Positions 16,259 to 24,282 of a DNA stretch of 64,000 bases are shown here, in pieces. The notes under the pieces were generated by a model. That model had not been told where the DNA came from. It did no database searches and was given only the letters and a program-made list of their open reading frames with translations. The first letter of the stretch is position 1; every line of letters starts with the position of its first letter. Source of the DNA: Acidobacteriota bacterium (GTDB taxonomy: Bacteria; Acidobacteriota; Terriglobia; UBA7540); the NCBI GenBank assembly GCA_023474345.1, contig JAMCXS010000009.1:1-64000 (forward strand). Direction: 5' to 3'. Both the position numbers and the translations under genes were made by a program.

Positions 16259-18514
16259 ATGAAAACCTCGAACGCACTCTGGAAACAACGTCTTTCCGGG
16301 AAGTTACCGGAGAGTCTGGCGGATGAAATTGATATCTTCGAAACGGAAGTTGCGCTAAAGAAGCAAGGCAAGTTGGAGGATCGTGTATTCGCGGAAACCC
16401 GGCTGCGAAGAGGGGTCTATGGTCAGCGCTATGACAATGGGCAACGACACGATGGGAAAAAGGTTCAGGAACTCGCGTACCCCAATCGCGAACTGACCAA
16501 GGGACCGAACACGCTTTGGGATGCTCCGGGGATGCAGCGTATCAAGATTCCTGGCGGCGGATTGAACGCCTCTCAACTGGAAACTCTGGCTGATTTGGCT
16601 GAGGAGTATTCTGACGGCATCGCCCATGTGACCACTCGGCAGGATGTTCAGCTCCATTATGTTCACATCGAGGATACGCCGACGTTGATGCGCCGCCTGG
16701 CCGCCGCCAACATCACCACGCGTGAAGCCTGTGGGAATTCGGTGCGCAACGTCACAGCCTGCCCTTACGCCGGTGTTTGCCCGGACGAGGCCTTTGACGT
16801 GACACCTTACATGCGCGCGTTGTCCCGTTTCCTGTTGGGCCATCCCGATTGCCAGAACTTTGGCAGAAAGTTCAAGCCCGCCTTTAGCGGTTGTTCCCAG
16901 CACGCCTGCGCCCTGACAAATATGCATGACCTGGGTTTCATTGCCGTCAAACGCAGCGAGAACGGACAAGAGAAGCGCGGCTTTGAAATGTACGTTGGGG
17001 GCGGGCTCGGTGCTGTCGCCTACCAGGCCAAGTTGTTTGCTCCTTTCGTGCCTCCTGAGGAGGTGCTGCCGTTGGCTCAGGCGGTCGCCAGGGTCTACGC
17101 AAGGTTGGGGGAAAAGAAGAACCGCAACCGAGCTCGCCTCAAATTTCTGGTTCAGGATTTTGGGATTGAGAGATTCAGAGAATTGGTTCTGGAAGAACGT
17201 AAAAATCTTCCTCCCGATCCTCGTTGGACGGAGTACCTGGAAGATGCCGAGAAGTTCCAGGAGGAACCTTTGAACCCCGCCGGACAGCAGCCGGCCGTGG
17301 GCTCGGAAGCATTCCAACGCTGGCTTAAAACCAACGTTCGTCCACAGAAGCAGGCCGGCTACATGATTGTTACGGTTTCGCTTCCCATTGGCGATATCAC
17401 CTCTAACCAGTTGCGGGCGTTGGCCGACATTACGCGGCGATTCACAAGAGAAACAGTCCGGACCACGGTCGAGCAAAACTTCGTCATCCGGTGGATAAGC
17501 CAAAGCGACCTGCCGGAGTTGTACCAGGCGCTCGAGGCTGCTGGCCTCGGAACGCCCGGAGCAGGAACCATCATAGACATTGTGGCCTGCCCAGGCACCG
17601 ACACCTGCAAGCTGGGAATTTCCTCTTCTCGCGGTCTGGCCGCGGAGTTGCGAAAGCGCCTGGCCGAGCAGAGTTTCCAGATGGACGAGGCCATTCAGAA
17701 TCTGCATATCAAGATCAGCGGCTGCTTTAACAGTTGCGGCCAGCATCACGTGGCGGACCTGGGCTTTTACGGTGTCAGCCGCAAAATGTCGGGATACGCC
17801 GTGCCGCATTTCCAGGTAGTCCTGGGTGGAGAGTGGGGGCACAACGCGGCTTCCTATGGCCAGCCGGTTGTGGCAATACCTTCCAAGAACATTCCTGAAG
17901 TTGTCACGCGCCTGACGGGCTGCTACGCTGCAGCCCGTAAGAACGGGGAGGGCTTCAGGGACTTCGTCACGCGGATTGGCAAGGTCGAAATCAAGCGTCT
18001 TCTTGATGACCTTGCCCAGCCGCCGGCGGATCCGACGGACCATTCCTTCTTCAAGGATTGGGGCGACCCGCGAGAATTCGGTTTGGGGGATCACGGGATT
18101 GGCGAGTGTGCGGGCGAGGTGATCTCTTCGACCGACTTCGACCTTGCGGCTGCCGAGCGGCAACTCTTTGAGGCGCAGGTGTTGTGGGAAAACGGTGACG
18201 TGGAGCAGGCGGGAAAGACTGCGTACCAATCGATGCTGCGCGCTGCTAAGGCGCTGGTCAAGGCCGAATATTCCGACGTGGGAGACGATCCGGACGAGAT
18301 CGTCGCGGAATTTCGAGCGCGGCTGTACGATACCCAGAAATTCTTTGACCCCTACGCGGGAGGTAAATTCGCTCATTACCTGTTTGCCGCGCACCAAAAG
18401 GCCGGCGTACCCCACACTCCGGATTCCGCGCGTCTGCTGATGGATGAGGCCCGGCTTTTCATCGAGGCTTCGCACAGTTGCTCCAATCGAATTGAAATTC
18501 CGGTCGGCATTTAG
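16259..18514 (+). CDS. ferredoxin-type nitrite/sulfite reductase with C-terminal helical domain
   Basis: A 751-residue siroheme reductase built from two repeated halves. The siroheme/4Fe-4S ligands are C444 and C450 (CPGTDTC) and C489 and C493 (CFNSC). The first half has a partly matching pair (CPYAGVC, GCSQHAC). Residues from about 630 to the end are an extra helical domain that looks HEPN-like; usual enzymes end near 600. The reaction is six-electron reduction of sulfite to sulfide or nitrite to ammonia. The Cys-rich leader upstream argues for sulfite and cysteine synthesis. ATG 16259 has GGAG about 10 bases upstream. The partner gene starts 19 bases after the stop. Confidence 0.88.
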   Translation: MKTSNALWKQRLSGKLPESLADEIDIFETEVALKKQGKLEDRVFAETRLRRGVYGQRYDNGQRHDGKKVQELAYPNRELTKGPNTLWDAPGMQRIKIPGGGLNASQLETLADLAEEYSDGIAHVTTRQDVQLHYVHIEDTPTLMRRLAAANITTREACGNSVRNVTACPYAGVCPDEAFDVTPYMRALSRFLLGHPDCQNFGRKFKPAFSGCSQHACALTNMHDLGFIAVKRSENGQEKRGFEMYVGGGLGAVAYQAKLFAPFVPPEEVLPLAQAVARVYARLGEKKNRNRARLKFLVQDFGIERFRELVLEERKNLPPDPRWTEYLEDAEKFQEEPLNPAGQQPAVGSEAFQRWLKTNVRPQKQAGYMIVTVSLPIGDITSNQLRALADITRRFTRETVRTTVEQNFVIRWISQSDLPELYQALEAAGLGTPGAGTIIDIVACPGTDTCKLGISSSRGLAAELRKRLAEQSFQMDEAIQNLHIKISGCFNSCGQHHVADLGFYGVSRKMSGYAVPHFQVVLGGEWGHNAASYGQPVVAIPSKNIPEVVTRLTGCYAAARKNGEGFRDFVTRIGKVEIKRLLDDLAQPPADPTDHSFFKDWGDPREFGLGDHGIGECAGEVISSTDFDLAAAERQLFEAQVLWENGDVEQAGKTAYQSMLRAAKALVKAEYSDVGDDPDEIVAEFRARLYDTQKFFDPYAGGKFAHYLFAAHQKAGVPHTPDSARLLMDEARLFIEASHSCSNRIEIPVGI

Positions 18515-18533
18515 AACCAAAGGAAAACATTCA

Positions 18534-19115
18534 ATGGAACTTCAACATATCAATGTAAAACTTCTGCTCGGGAAACCCGAACAAGTGGACCTCGATCCGC
18601 TCATCCCGATATTTCATGAATGGATTCAGGATCAGATCTGGGATGATCTGCTGCTCGATGTGGCCGATTACCGGCACGTTCATGCCGGCCCTGGAGTCAT
18701 CCTGATCGGGCACGAAGGCAACTACAGCATGGACAACACGGGTAACCGTCTGGGAGTTCGCTACAATCGCAAGGCCGCGCTCAAGGGCAGCAATCTTGAT
18801 CGGTTGAAGCAAGCATCGCGGGCCGCCCTCCGAGCCTGTGAGCGCCTGGAGGCGGACTCGCGGCTCCAAGGAAAGCTTCGTTTTAACGCCCAGGAGCTTG
18901 AAATCAGCATCAATGACCGCCTGCTGGCTCCCAACACCCCTGCTACCCGCGAAGCAGTTAAAGCTGAGCTGATTCCCTTCCTCCAGGAGTTGCTTGCCGG
19001 TAGCGATTATGGTCTCTCCTTCAATGAAGATCCTCGCAGCCTGCTTCAAGCGTGGGTGAAACCCTTGCAGGCTTTTTCGGCAACGGCCCTCTCAAGGAAC
19101 CTGCTGCCTGCCTGA
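18534..19115 (+). CDS. conserved partner protein of the sulfite reductase
   Basis: A 193-residue soluble protein with no recognised domain. Notable segments are LLLDVADYRHV, GPGVILIGHEGNYSMD and GVRYNRKAAL. An AAGGA site precedes the ATG. It lies 19 bases after the reductase gene and must share its transcript. My recollection is that similar proteins sit beside this type of reductase in other Acidobacteriota, but I cannot verify that here. It may assist assembly, electron supply or regulation; none of these is shown by the sequence. Confidence 0.7.
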   Translation: MELQHINVKLLLGKPEQVDLDPLIPIFHEWIQDQIWDDLLLDVADYRHVHAGPGVILIGHEGNYSMDNTGNRLGVRYNRKAALKGSNLDRLKQASRAALRACERLEADSRLQGKLRFNAQELEISINDRLLAPNTPATREAVKAELIPFLQELLAGSDYGLSFNEDPRSLLQAWVKPLQAFSATALSRNLLPA

Positions 19116-19116
19116 A

Positions 19117-19191
19117 CCGTCGTCGCATAGGGTGGCCAAAGCGCGCCGCCAAAATTCCGCAATCGTGATAATGCGACGACGGCATTATCAC
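19117..19191. repeat. two overlapping, mutually exclusive inverted repeats
   Basis: Pair A: a 12-base arm at 19117-19128 is perfectly complementary to 19171-19182. Pair B: a 10-base arm at 19165-19174 is perfectly complementary to 19182-19191. Both need bases 19171-19174 and 19182, so only one can form. The element begins one base after the stop of the preceding gene. Confidence 0.8.
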
Positions 19192-19403
19192 CATGAATTT
19201 CCGCAAACGGAAGCCGCTCCATGCCGCGCTTATAGGCCATCGAAGATTTCGGAGAATTCCCTGCCCCATTAGAGTCGACGCGCCGACATCACTGGTCCGG
19301 CGACAACATTTTTCAGTAAAGCGATGGTTGGCGGTCATGCTGTGGTTTCAATCGCTCGCCACCCCGAGCGCACCGGGGAAGCCGCTTCCCCACGGCGGTT
19401 TTC

Positions 19404-19555
19404 GGTTCGTTTTCGGTTCGTTTTGGGTTCGTTTTTTTGGCGATCCTTTATTTTCAATAAGTTGGCTAGCTTCGTTTTAGGTTCGTTTTCGGTTCGTTTT
19501 GCCCGTTTTCCCCACGGCGATCATTTGTTTTCAACAACTTCCCAGCTTCGTTTTC
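19404..19555. repeat. tandem duplication of a 76-base unit
   Basis: Copy one (19404-19479) and copy two (19480-19555) are the same length. Both open with GGTTCGTTTTCGGTTCGTTT, share GGCGATC and TTTTCAA in the middle, and close with AGCTTCGTTTT. They differ at scattered positions. It is not a CRISPR: there are no constant repeats with variable spacers. Confidence 0.8.
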
Positions 19556-19726
19556 GCAAAAAAAGAATTCTTTTTTTCGCGTTTTTTGCGCAAGTCGATG
19601 GCTATCTCATTGATTATCAAACAAGTTATCGTTCTCTGGAAATCTGCCAAAGGCGTCGTCTATTCCCTTCTCATCTTCGCGCCATCGGGTAAGTTATGTA
19701 ATATCAATCAATTGCATTCAGCAATG

Positions 19727-19749
19727 GAGACGTTCCAGCGGAACGTCTC
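19727..19749. repeat. 23-base palindromic hairpin
   Basis: GAGACGTTCC and GGAACGTCTC form a perfect 10-base stem around AGC. It has the look of a dispersed REP-like element. Confidence 0.75.
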
Positions 19750-19852
19750 TACGGGGACGGCACGGGCGGCGGTGGAGACAGCGCCGCTGCAAACCGGAAA
19801 TAAGACTAGCACGATAGCCGATGATTGTCAAGAACTTTTTCTGTGACCCGCG

Positions 19853-19911
19853 CGCCTGCCGCAAAAGACGTGGGGGCAGGCGTGGACGGCGCTCGCCGCT
19901 TCGGCGGAGCG
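19853..19911. repeat. two adjacent GC-rich hairpins
   Basis: CGCCTGCC (19853-19860) pairs with GGCAGGCG (19875-19882). Immediately after, CGCTCGCCG pairs with CGGCGGAGCG (19890-19911) with one bulge. They lie about 50 bases upstream of the tmRNA promoter. Confidence 0.5.
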
Positions 19912-19958
19912 GTTCGCCGCCACAACGCCAAGGGGATAAAATTTGCTTCCATGTGGCG

Positions 19959-19987
19959 TTGACAGCGTGACGGGGCAGTTCTAAAGT
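19959..19987 (+). promoter_or_regulatory. tmRNA promoter
   Basis: TTGACA (19959-19964), a 17-base spacer and TAAAGT (19982-19987), ending 9 bases before the mature tmRNA 5' end. It is a good housekeeping-sigma match. Confidence 0.8.
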
Positions 19988-19996
19988 AAAGGATGA

Positions 19997-20363
19997 GGGG
20001 GCGTTCCGGTTTCGACGGAAGCTCTTGCGTTCGAAAGGCACGCCGGGGGTTCCACACCACCCGTAATCGGAGTGGAAAACTATAACTGCCAATCAGCAGT
20101 TTGCATACGCTGCCTAATTAAGGTGGCGCGTCTCTTCCGTCAGGCCCGCGGGGCGGGAAAAGACGTCATTCAGCGGGCTGGCTTGGGTTCTGCAGCCTGA
20201 AGTTCCCAGGCGAGATCCGGGCAACCGGGCCAGGCTAGCGGGCGTTTCGTTCTTGCTCATTCCTTAGGAACGTCGGCGAAAGCGGAAAGTGAATGAGATA
20301 AGCGTGTAGTCTTTCGCACGTTAGGCTTTTCGGACGGGGGTTCGACTCCCCCCGCCTCCACCA
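19997..20363 (+). ncRNA. ssrA: tmRNA
   Basis: A 367-base tmRNA. The 5' end GGGGGCG and the 3' CGCCTCC form a 7-pair acceptor stem with encoded ACCA. The 5' side has the conserved CGTTCCGGTTTCGACGG and the 3' side the T-arm GGTTCGACTCCC. The resume codon is GCC at 20088, and the tag reads ANQQFAYAA followed by TAA (20088-20117). With its charged Ala it rescues stalled ribosomes and tags the peptide for proteolysis. The genomic region after its 3' end shows no integrase, so there is no sign of an island here. Confidence 0.97.
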
Positions 20364-20546
20364 AATACGTCATGTATTATTATGCCATTACCGTCTTAAT
20401 CTGAATTTACGCTTTAATATCGACAGTCGCGCAATGAGTTCGGCGGAGCGGGTAGCGAAATGCGATGCGACCCCACACCGGGATGCGCAATCATGGATGC
20501 TGTTTTGAAGGGTCGTCTACACGTAGAGCGGGTCTGTCAAACGCTG

Positions 20547-21389
20547 CTAATACGTTCGAGTTCCATTGACATGGGTTGAAATTCTGTAGACACAACTACC
20601 ACAAGTGACATACAGGTCGCGAAAGTTCCCGCCCCAACAGCAATTCGTGGGACCATCCGGCAGGCCGATGATTCCCAGACGAGTGCCGCGAGCATTGAAC
20701 ACCCATATCCCGCCCGGACCCGCGACCCAGACATTGCCGTCTTCGTCGGTCTTCAAACCGTCGGGTACTCCGCTTTTGTCGGAACTCATATCGGCGAACA
20801 CATGCCCGTTTTTCAGTGCACCGTCGGCTGCGATGTCGTACACCCAGATCGTGCACGGTCCACTGTCCGCCAGATACAACTTCTGCTGATTCGCCGTGAG
20901 CGCCATGCCGTTCGGCCGCACGCAATCGCGTGACGCCACTCGCAATTTCCCCTGCGGCGTGATCTGGTATAGCGCGGAAAAGTCCGTTCGAGAAGGGTTC
21001 GGCGGCGGGTTCCGAAACAACAGGTCGCTGAAGTAAATGCTTCCGTCGATGGCACATACCAGATCGTTTGGGATGTTGAGACCTTTCCCCTCGAATTGGT
21101 CGGCGAGCACCGTGATCAGGCCGTTATGTTCCGTACGGGTCACGCGGCCCGCTTCACAGGCAAGCAGGCGGCCCAGGTGATCGAAGGTCAGTCCGTTCGC
21201 GCGGTTGCTGTCCGTACGAAACGCTGTGACCGCCGCGCCATCCCACTTCATGATTCGACGCGCAGGGATGTCACTGAAAAGCAGATGTCCCGCCCGGCTG
21301 AACGCGGGGCCTTCGGTGGCCCACATGCCTTCAACCACTTTTTCAATTTTCGGTTGCGCTCCGACGAGTTGCTCGATCATTTCCGCCAT
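20547..21389 (-). CDS. SMP-30/gluconolactonase-family protein
   Basis: A 280-residue six-bladed beta-propeller of the SMP-30/LRE-like family. The metal-binding Glu in ATEGPAF near residue 25, NDLVCAIDGSIYFSD and later RPNGMAL and DGLKTDEDGNVWV are characteristic. Family members hydrolyse sugar lactones with a divalent metal. There is no signal peptide. Its ATG directly follows the stop of the upstream gene (TAA then ATG, no gap), so the two are translationally coupled. The substrate is unknown. Confidence 0.85.
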   Translation of the reverse strand: MAEMIEQLVGAQPKIEKVVEGMWATEGPAFSRAGHLLFSDIPARRIMKWDGAAVTAFRTDSNRANGLTFDHLGRLLACEAGRVTRTEHNGLITVLADQFEGKGLNIPNDLVCAIDGSIYFSDLLFRNPPPNPSRTDFSALYQITPQGKLRVASRDCVRPNGMALTANQQKLYLADSGPCTIWVYDIAADGALKNGHVFADMSSDKSGVPDGLKTDEDGNVWVAGPGGIWVFNARGTRLGIIGLPDGPTNCCWGGNFRDLYVTCGSCVYRISTHVNGTRTY

Positions 21390-22679
21390 TTACCAACCTC
21401 TCCCATGCGCGTAAAAGGAGTCCTCAGGCGCAGTATAAGCGATCCTAAGCATGGGAGTCTCGGTCCGCTTGAGACCGTCGTTTGCCGATTTTCCCAGAAC
21501 CGAAAGAGCGCCGGTGGTGAGCAGGTTCCGTTCGATAGGGTAAGGAGTCACGCCCGTCGAGATCATCTCCGAGATTCCGTGGACCAGCATGCTGAAATCG
21601 TTGCCGCTTTCGGTTGGAACGTAGCACAGGGTGCTGTCGATCTCCCGCCGGCCCTTGACGCGGAACGCTGCCAGGTACTCATGAACGAGCCCGCCCAGAG
21701 ACAGGATGCCGCCGCGCGTACCATCGTTATACTCAATCAGCCATACCGCGGGATGTTCCACCTCTTCCGGCCCGCCTTCGCCGAGCCGTTCAGCCCGCCT
21801 GAGTGCCGCCAGCATCACCTCTTTCGACCAGCGGCCTTCCGCCGCCGCGTTCCATACCGCGCCGCCCACCAGGCATTCGACCGAGCGGATTCCGCTCTCG
21901 CCCGCTCTGCGGCGCTCGATGAAAGATTGGAGAACTTCAAGGGCCGAAAACATCACGCGAAGTGACCCCGCGGCAGGAGCAATCACGAGCGCGTCGTCGA
22001 AGTCCACTCCCAGGGGAAAGTCAGGCTGGCCGCGGTCGCCGAGCAGAGCATCGTCAAAGCCCTTCAGTAAAGGGTAATCCACCTCCGGCCGCCGGAACGT
22101 GACCGGCACCGAAGCCCCAGCCATCAGCGGAAAACCCAGTTCCCGCGAGGACTGATACATGCGTCTCGCCTCGTCCCAGTTGGTTGAAAGATAACCCTCA
22201 CAGAACACCGGGACCGAACGCCCGGACTTTCTGAACACGGCCACGACCTGCTCGAAAAACTGGTATCGCAAATCACGCTGCGCTGTCCGGCGATCAACGG
22301 CGCCACTGCCGCTATCCCCCACCAGCAGAACACCGTCGACCGCGAGCGTACCGGTATCAAGCGTCAGGGCATCCGAAATTGACGGCATGGCCGGGCAATG
22401 ATAAGCGGCCGAGATGCGCTGCGAGATGTCCGCTGCACGAACCTGGTCCACGTACAATGAAGCGATTTCGCAAGGCGATCGATGGTGGTCGTCGTTGATC
22501 CAATACCCTTCGAGAAATCTTGTGATGAGATTGTCGGCGGGCGAACGCAAGTTGTAAGAGGCTGTAATGGCAGCAAGCTTCTTGCGGGGCCCGCTGTGTT
22601 CACGAGTGCGTAAAGGGGGCGGCGCCTTCAGCGCGAAGGCTGTTAACACTCCTGCCTGGAGAAAACTTCGTCGTTTCAT
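21390..22679 (-). CDS. Tat-exported protein of unknown function
   Basis: A 429-residue protein with a twin-arginine signal (MKRRSFLQAG and a hydrophobic run). The start is set at this Met, four codons inside the longest frame. The mature part opens with a beta-alpha pattern (LAAITASYN, DGVLLVGDSG) suggesting a Rossmann-like fold, then VPVFCEGYLS, LMAGASVPVTFRRP and DDALVIAPAAGSLR. I recognise it only as a type seen in Acidobacteriota and Planctomycetota. It is the first gene of a two-gene unit with the SMP-30 lactonase, which suggests a role in sugar or sugar-acid metabolism (inference). Confidence 0.75.
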   Translation of the reverse strand: MKRRSFLQAGVLTAFALKAPPPLRTREHSGPRKKLAAITASYNLRSPADNLITRFLEGYWINDDHHRSPCEIASLYVDQVRAADISQRISAAYHCPAMPSISDALTLDTGTLAVDGVLLVGDSGSGAVDRRTAQRDLRYQFFEQVVAVFRKSGRSVPVFCEGYLSTNWDEARRMYQSSRELGFPLMAGASVPVTFRRPEVDYPLLKGFDDALLGDRGQPDFPLGVDFDDALVIAPAAGSLRVMFSALEVLQSFIERRRAGESGIRSVECLVGGAVWNAAAEGRWSKEVMLAALRRAERLGEGGPEEVEHPAVWLIEYNDGTRGGILSLGGLVHEYLAAFRVKGRREIDSTLCYVPTESGNDFSMLVHGISEMISTGVTPYPIERNLLTTGALSVLGKSANDGLKRTETPMLRIAYTAPEDSFYAHGRGW

Positions 22680-23064
22680 CTTGGGCTGCACGGCGGACTG
22701 TTCACACGAACTCGCTCCGGATCGGGTGGGATCCTGTCTGCGACCTCCGCTTCACCCTTCAAAACTTGAAAGGTAAATCATAAGTTGGCTCCATCGAAAG
22801 TGCCTGTAGACCATCCAAGCCTGCGACAACCTTCTCTGCCGGAGGGTAGATGTTATATTGTTTGCACGTCCGTATTCAACTGCATAATATGGGCGGTGCC
22901 CCGTCAAACCGCCCCGCGGGGTGGAAGCCATCACCCTTAAAGTCAGCGCTAAGCAGATTGACAAACGCCCACTTCGACAAATCACAAGCGAAGACGGATT
23001 TGAAATCTGAAATTTTTGTTTGGAATGCACCAACATAATAAAGTCCTCGAACGTTTAACAAAAT
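22680..23064. other. divergent intergenic region
   Basis: About 385 bases between the minus-strand Tat protein and the plus-strand sigma factor. A perfect 7-pair stem (GGGCGGT 22891-22897, ACCGCCC 22908-22914) lies about 150 bases before the sigma gene. No gene is seen; promoters for both directions should be here. Confidence 0.5.
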
Positions 23065-23628
23065 ATGAACAAACAGTGCGCGATCACTGCCCTTCCGGTC
23101 ATCGTGAATGCCGACTCTGTCGAACGTCTGGCATCCCTGTTTGATGCGTACTACGACCGTCTCTACCGATTGGCCAGGCGGCTTGCGCCTAACGCCGATG
23201 ACGCTCTAGACCTAGTCCAGGAGACGTTTCTAAAGGCGGCGCGGCATCCGAAGTCTATCCCCGTGGGGGCGTCGAACGAAGAGGCGTGGCTGGTACGGGT
23301 GCTCATTAACATCCGCCGTGATCAGTGGCGAAAGGCATCCGTTCGTGTCCGACACCAGAAAGTAGCCTTGCAGAGTGGCCGCTCCGAGAAGAGCAGCAGG
23401 AACCCGGAAGCGCCACTGATTGCCAGGAGAGATGTGTGGCAGGCCATTGACGCCCTGCCGCCTCGCCGCCGTGCCATAGTCGTCATGCATGAACTGGAGG
23501 AATTGCCCGTCGCGAAGATTGCGTCCCTGCTTGGCATCAGCGCCATCACGGTACGCTGGCACCTTTCAATGGGCAGGCGCGATTTGGCCCGCGCACTGAA
23601 AGCTTCCGGAGGAACCACCCATGAATAA
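23065..23628 (+). CDS. ECF RNA polymerase sigma factor
   Basis: A 187-residue extracytoplasmic-function sigma factor. Region 2 is at residues about 20-90 (YYDRLYRLARRL, DALDLVQETFLKA, AWLVRVLINIRRDQWR). Region 4 is at about 125-180 (AIDALPPRRRAIVVMHELEEL, VAKIASLLGISAITVRWHLSMGRRDL), with its helix-turn-helix. It redirects RNA polymerase to specific promoters. The next gene overlaps it by 8 bases and encodes a single-span membrane protein likely to act as its anti-sigma or signal sensor. Confidence 0.92.
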   Translation: MNKQCAITALPVIVNADSVERLASLFDAYYDRLYRLARRLAPNADDALDLVQETFLKAARHPKSIPVGASNEEAWLVRVLINIRRDQWRKASVRVRHQKVALQSGRSEKSSRNPEAPLIARRDVWQAIDALPPRRRAIVVMHELEELPVAKIASLLGISAITVRWHLSMGRRDLARALKASGGTTHE

Positions 23629-24253
23629 CCTTAGAGAGCTTCTCCGAGACGCTGACCCGCTTCGGCACGAACCTGAGTTGCCTCTGTACCAGAGGGAATT
23701 GCGCCGCCAGGCGGTTCTGGCGGCAGCCCGCCGCAATCCTGCGCCTGATGACGAAAGGCCGCGGTCGCGGAACGCCGTTTTCGCTGCCTCCGCCTTAATG
23801 GTGATCGCCGCCACAGCCCTCGGGACGGTCCTGTGGTCGCTGTTCAACAGCAACCTTCACGCGGCCATTCGGTTTGAGGTCAGGCTGGCTGAAAGCAAAC
23901 CTGCTCCCGGCTTACAGAAGGCGAAGGTGGCGGGGTCCGACCGGTATGTCTACCTTTTCAATAGAGTCATCGTGAGCAACAACGATATCGCAGAGGTTCG
24001 AGTCGTTCGGGATGGCGGCCCGTCTCAACATGGCATCAGCATAAAGTTCAACAAAGCCGGAGCCGCTAAGATGCGCCAGACAACTCAGAGCCACATTGGG
24101 AAGCTTCTCGCGGTACTTCTTGATGGCCAGGTCGTTATGGCTCCGGTGATCCGGTCGCCTATCGGAGCGTCTGCGATAATTACCGGCCGCTTCACCAAGG
24201 CAGAGGCCGAAAGGATCGCCGCGAGGATCGTCAAGGGTATTGGAATGCAATAG
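23621..24253 (+). CDS. single-span membrane protein with SecD-like head domain (putative anti-sigma)
   Basis: A 210-residue protein. Residues 1-50 are a cytoplasmic charged segment, about 52-75 a membrane helix (AVFAASALMVIAATALGTVLW), and the rest faces the periplasm. The C-terminal part (SIKFNKAGAAKM, IGKLLAVLLDGQVVMAPVIRSPI, ITGRFTKAEAERIAARI) matches the P1 head subdomain of SecD. It overlaps the sigma gene by 8 bases, so translation is coupled. By position it is the partner of the sigma factor. No zinc-binding anti-sigma motif is seen. The anti-sigma role is inferred. Confidence 0.75.
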   Translation: MNNLRELLRDADPLRHEPELPLYQRELRRQAVLAAARRNPAPDDERPRSRNAVFAASALMVIAATALGTVLWSLFNSNLHAAIRFEVRLAESKPAPGLQKAKVAGSDRYVYLFNRVIVSNNDIAEVRVVRDGGPSQHGISIKFNKAGAAKMRQTTQSHIGKLLAVLLDGQVVMAPVIRSPIGASAIITGRFTKAEAERIAARIVKGIGMQ

Positions 24254-24282
24254 ATCGATTATGAGGAGCTGGCGCAAATCTG

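Larger units (their letters stand above)
19116..19958. other. repeat-rich non-coding stretch before tmRNA
   Basis: About 840 bases without a credible gene. It holds the overlapping inverted repeats, the 76-base tandem repeat, a 23-base palindrome and two GC-rich hairpins described separately. Its base composition is uneven, with long T-rich runs on the plus strand around 19380-19600. Confidence 0.7.

Noticed and set aside
16355-18520. Very long minus-strand open frame (about 720 codons) opposite the sulfite reductase
   Set aside because: It mirrors the codon pattern of the real gene, has no recognisable motif and no start signal.
19404-19555. CRISPR array
   Set aside because: Only two diverged tandem copies, no spacers, no cas genes.
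20364-22679. Genomic island inserted at the 3' end of tmRNA
   Set aside because: No integrase, no repeated tmRNA end, and ordinary chromosomal-type genes follow.
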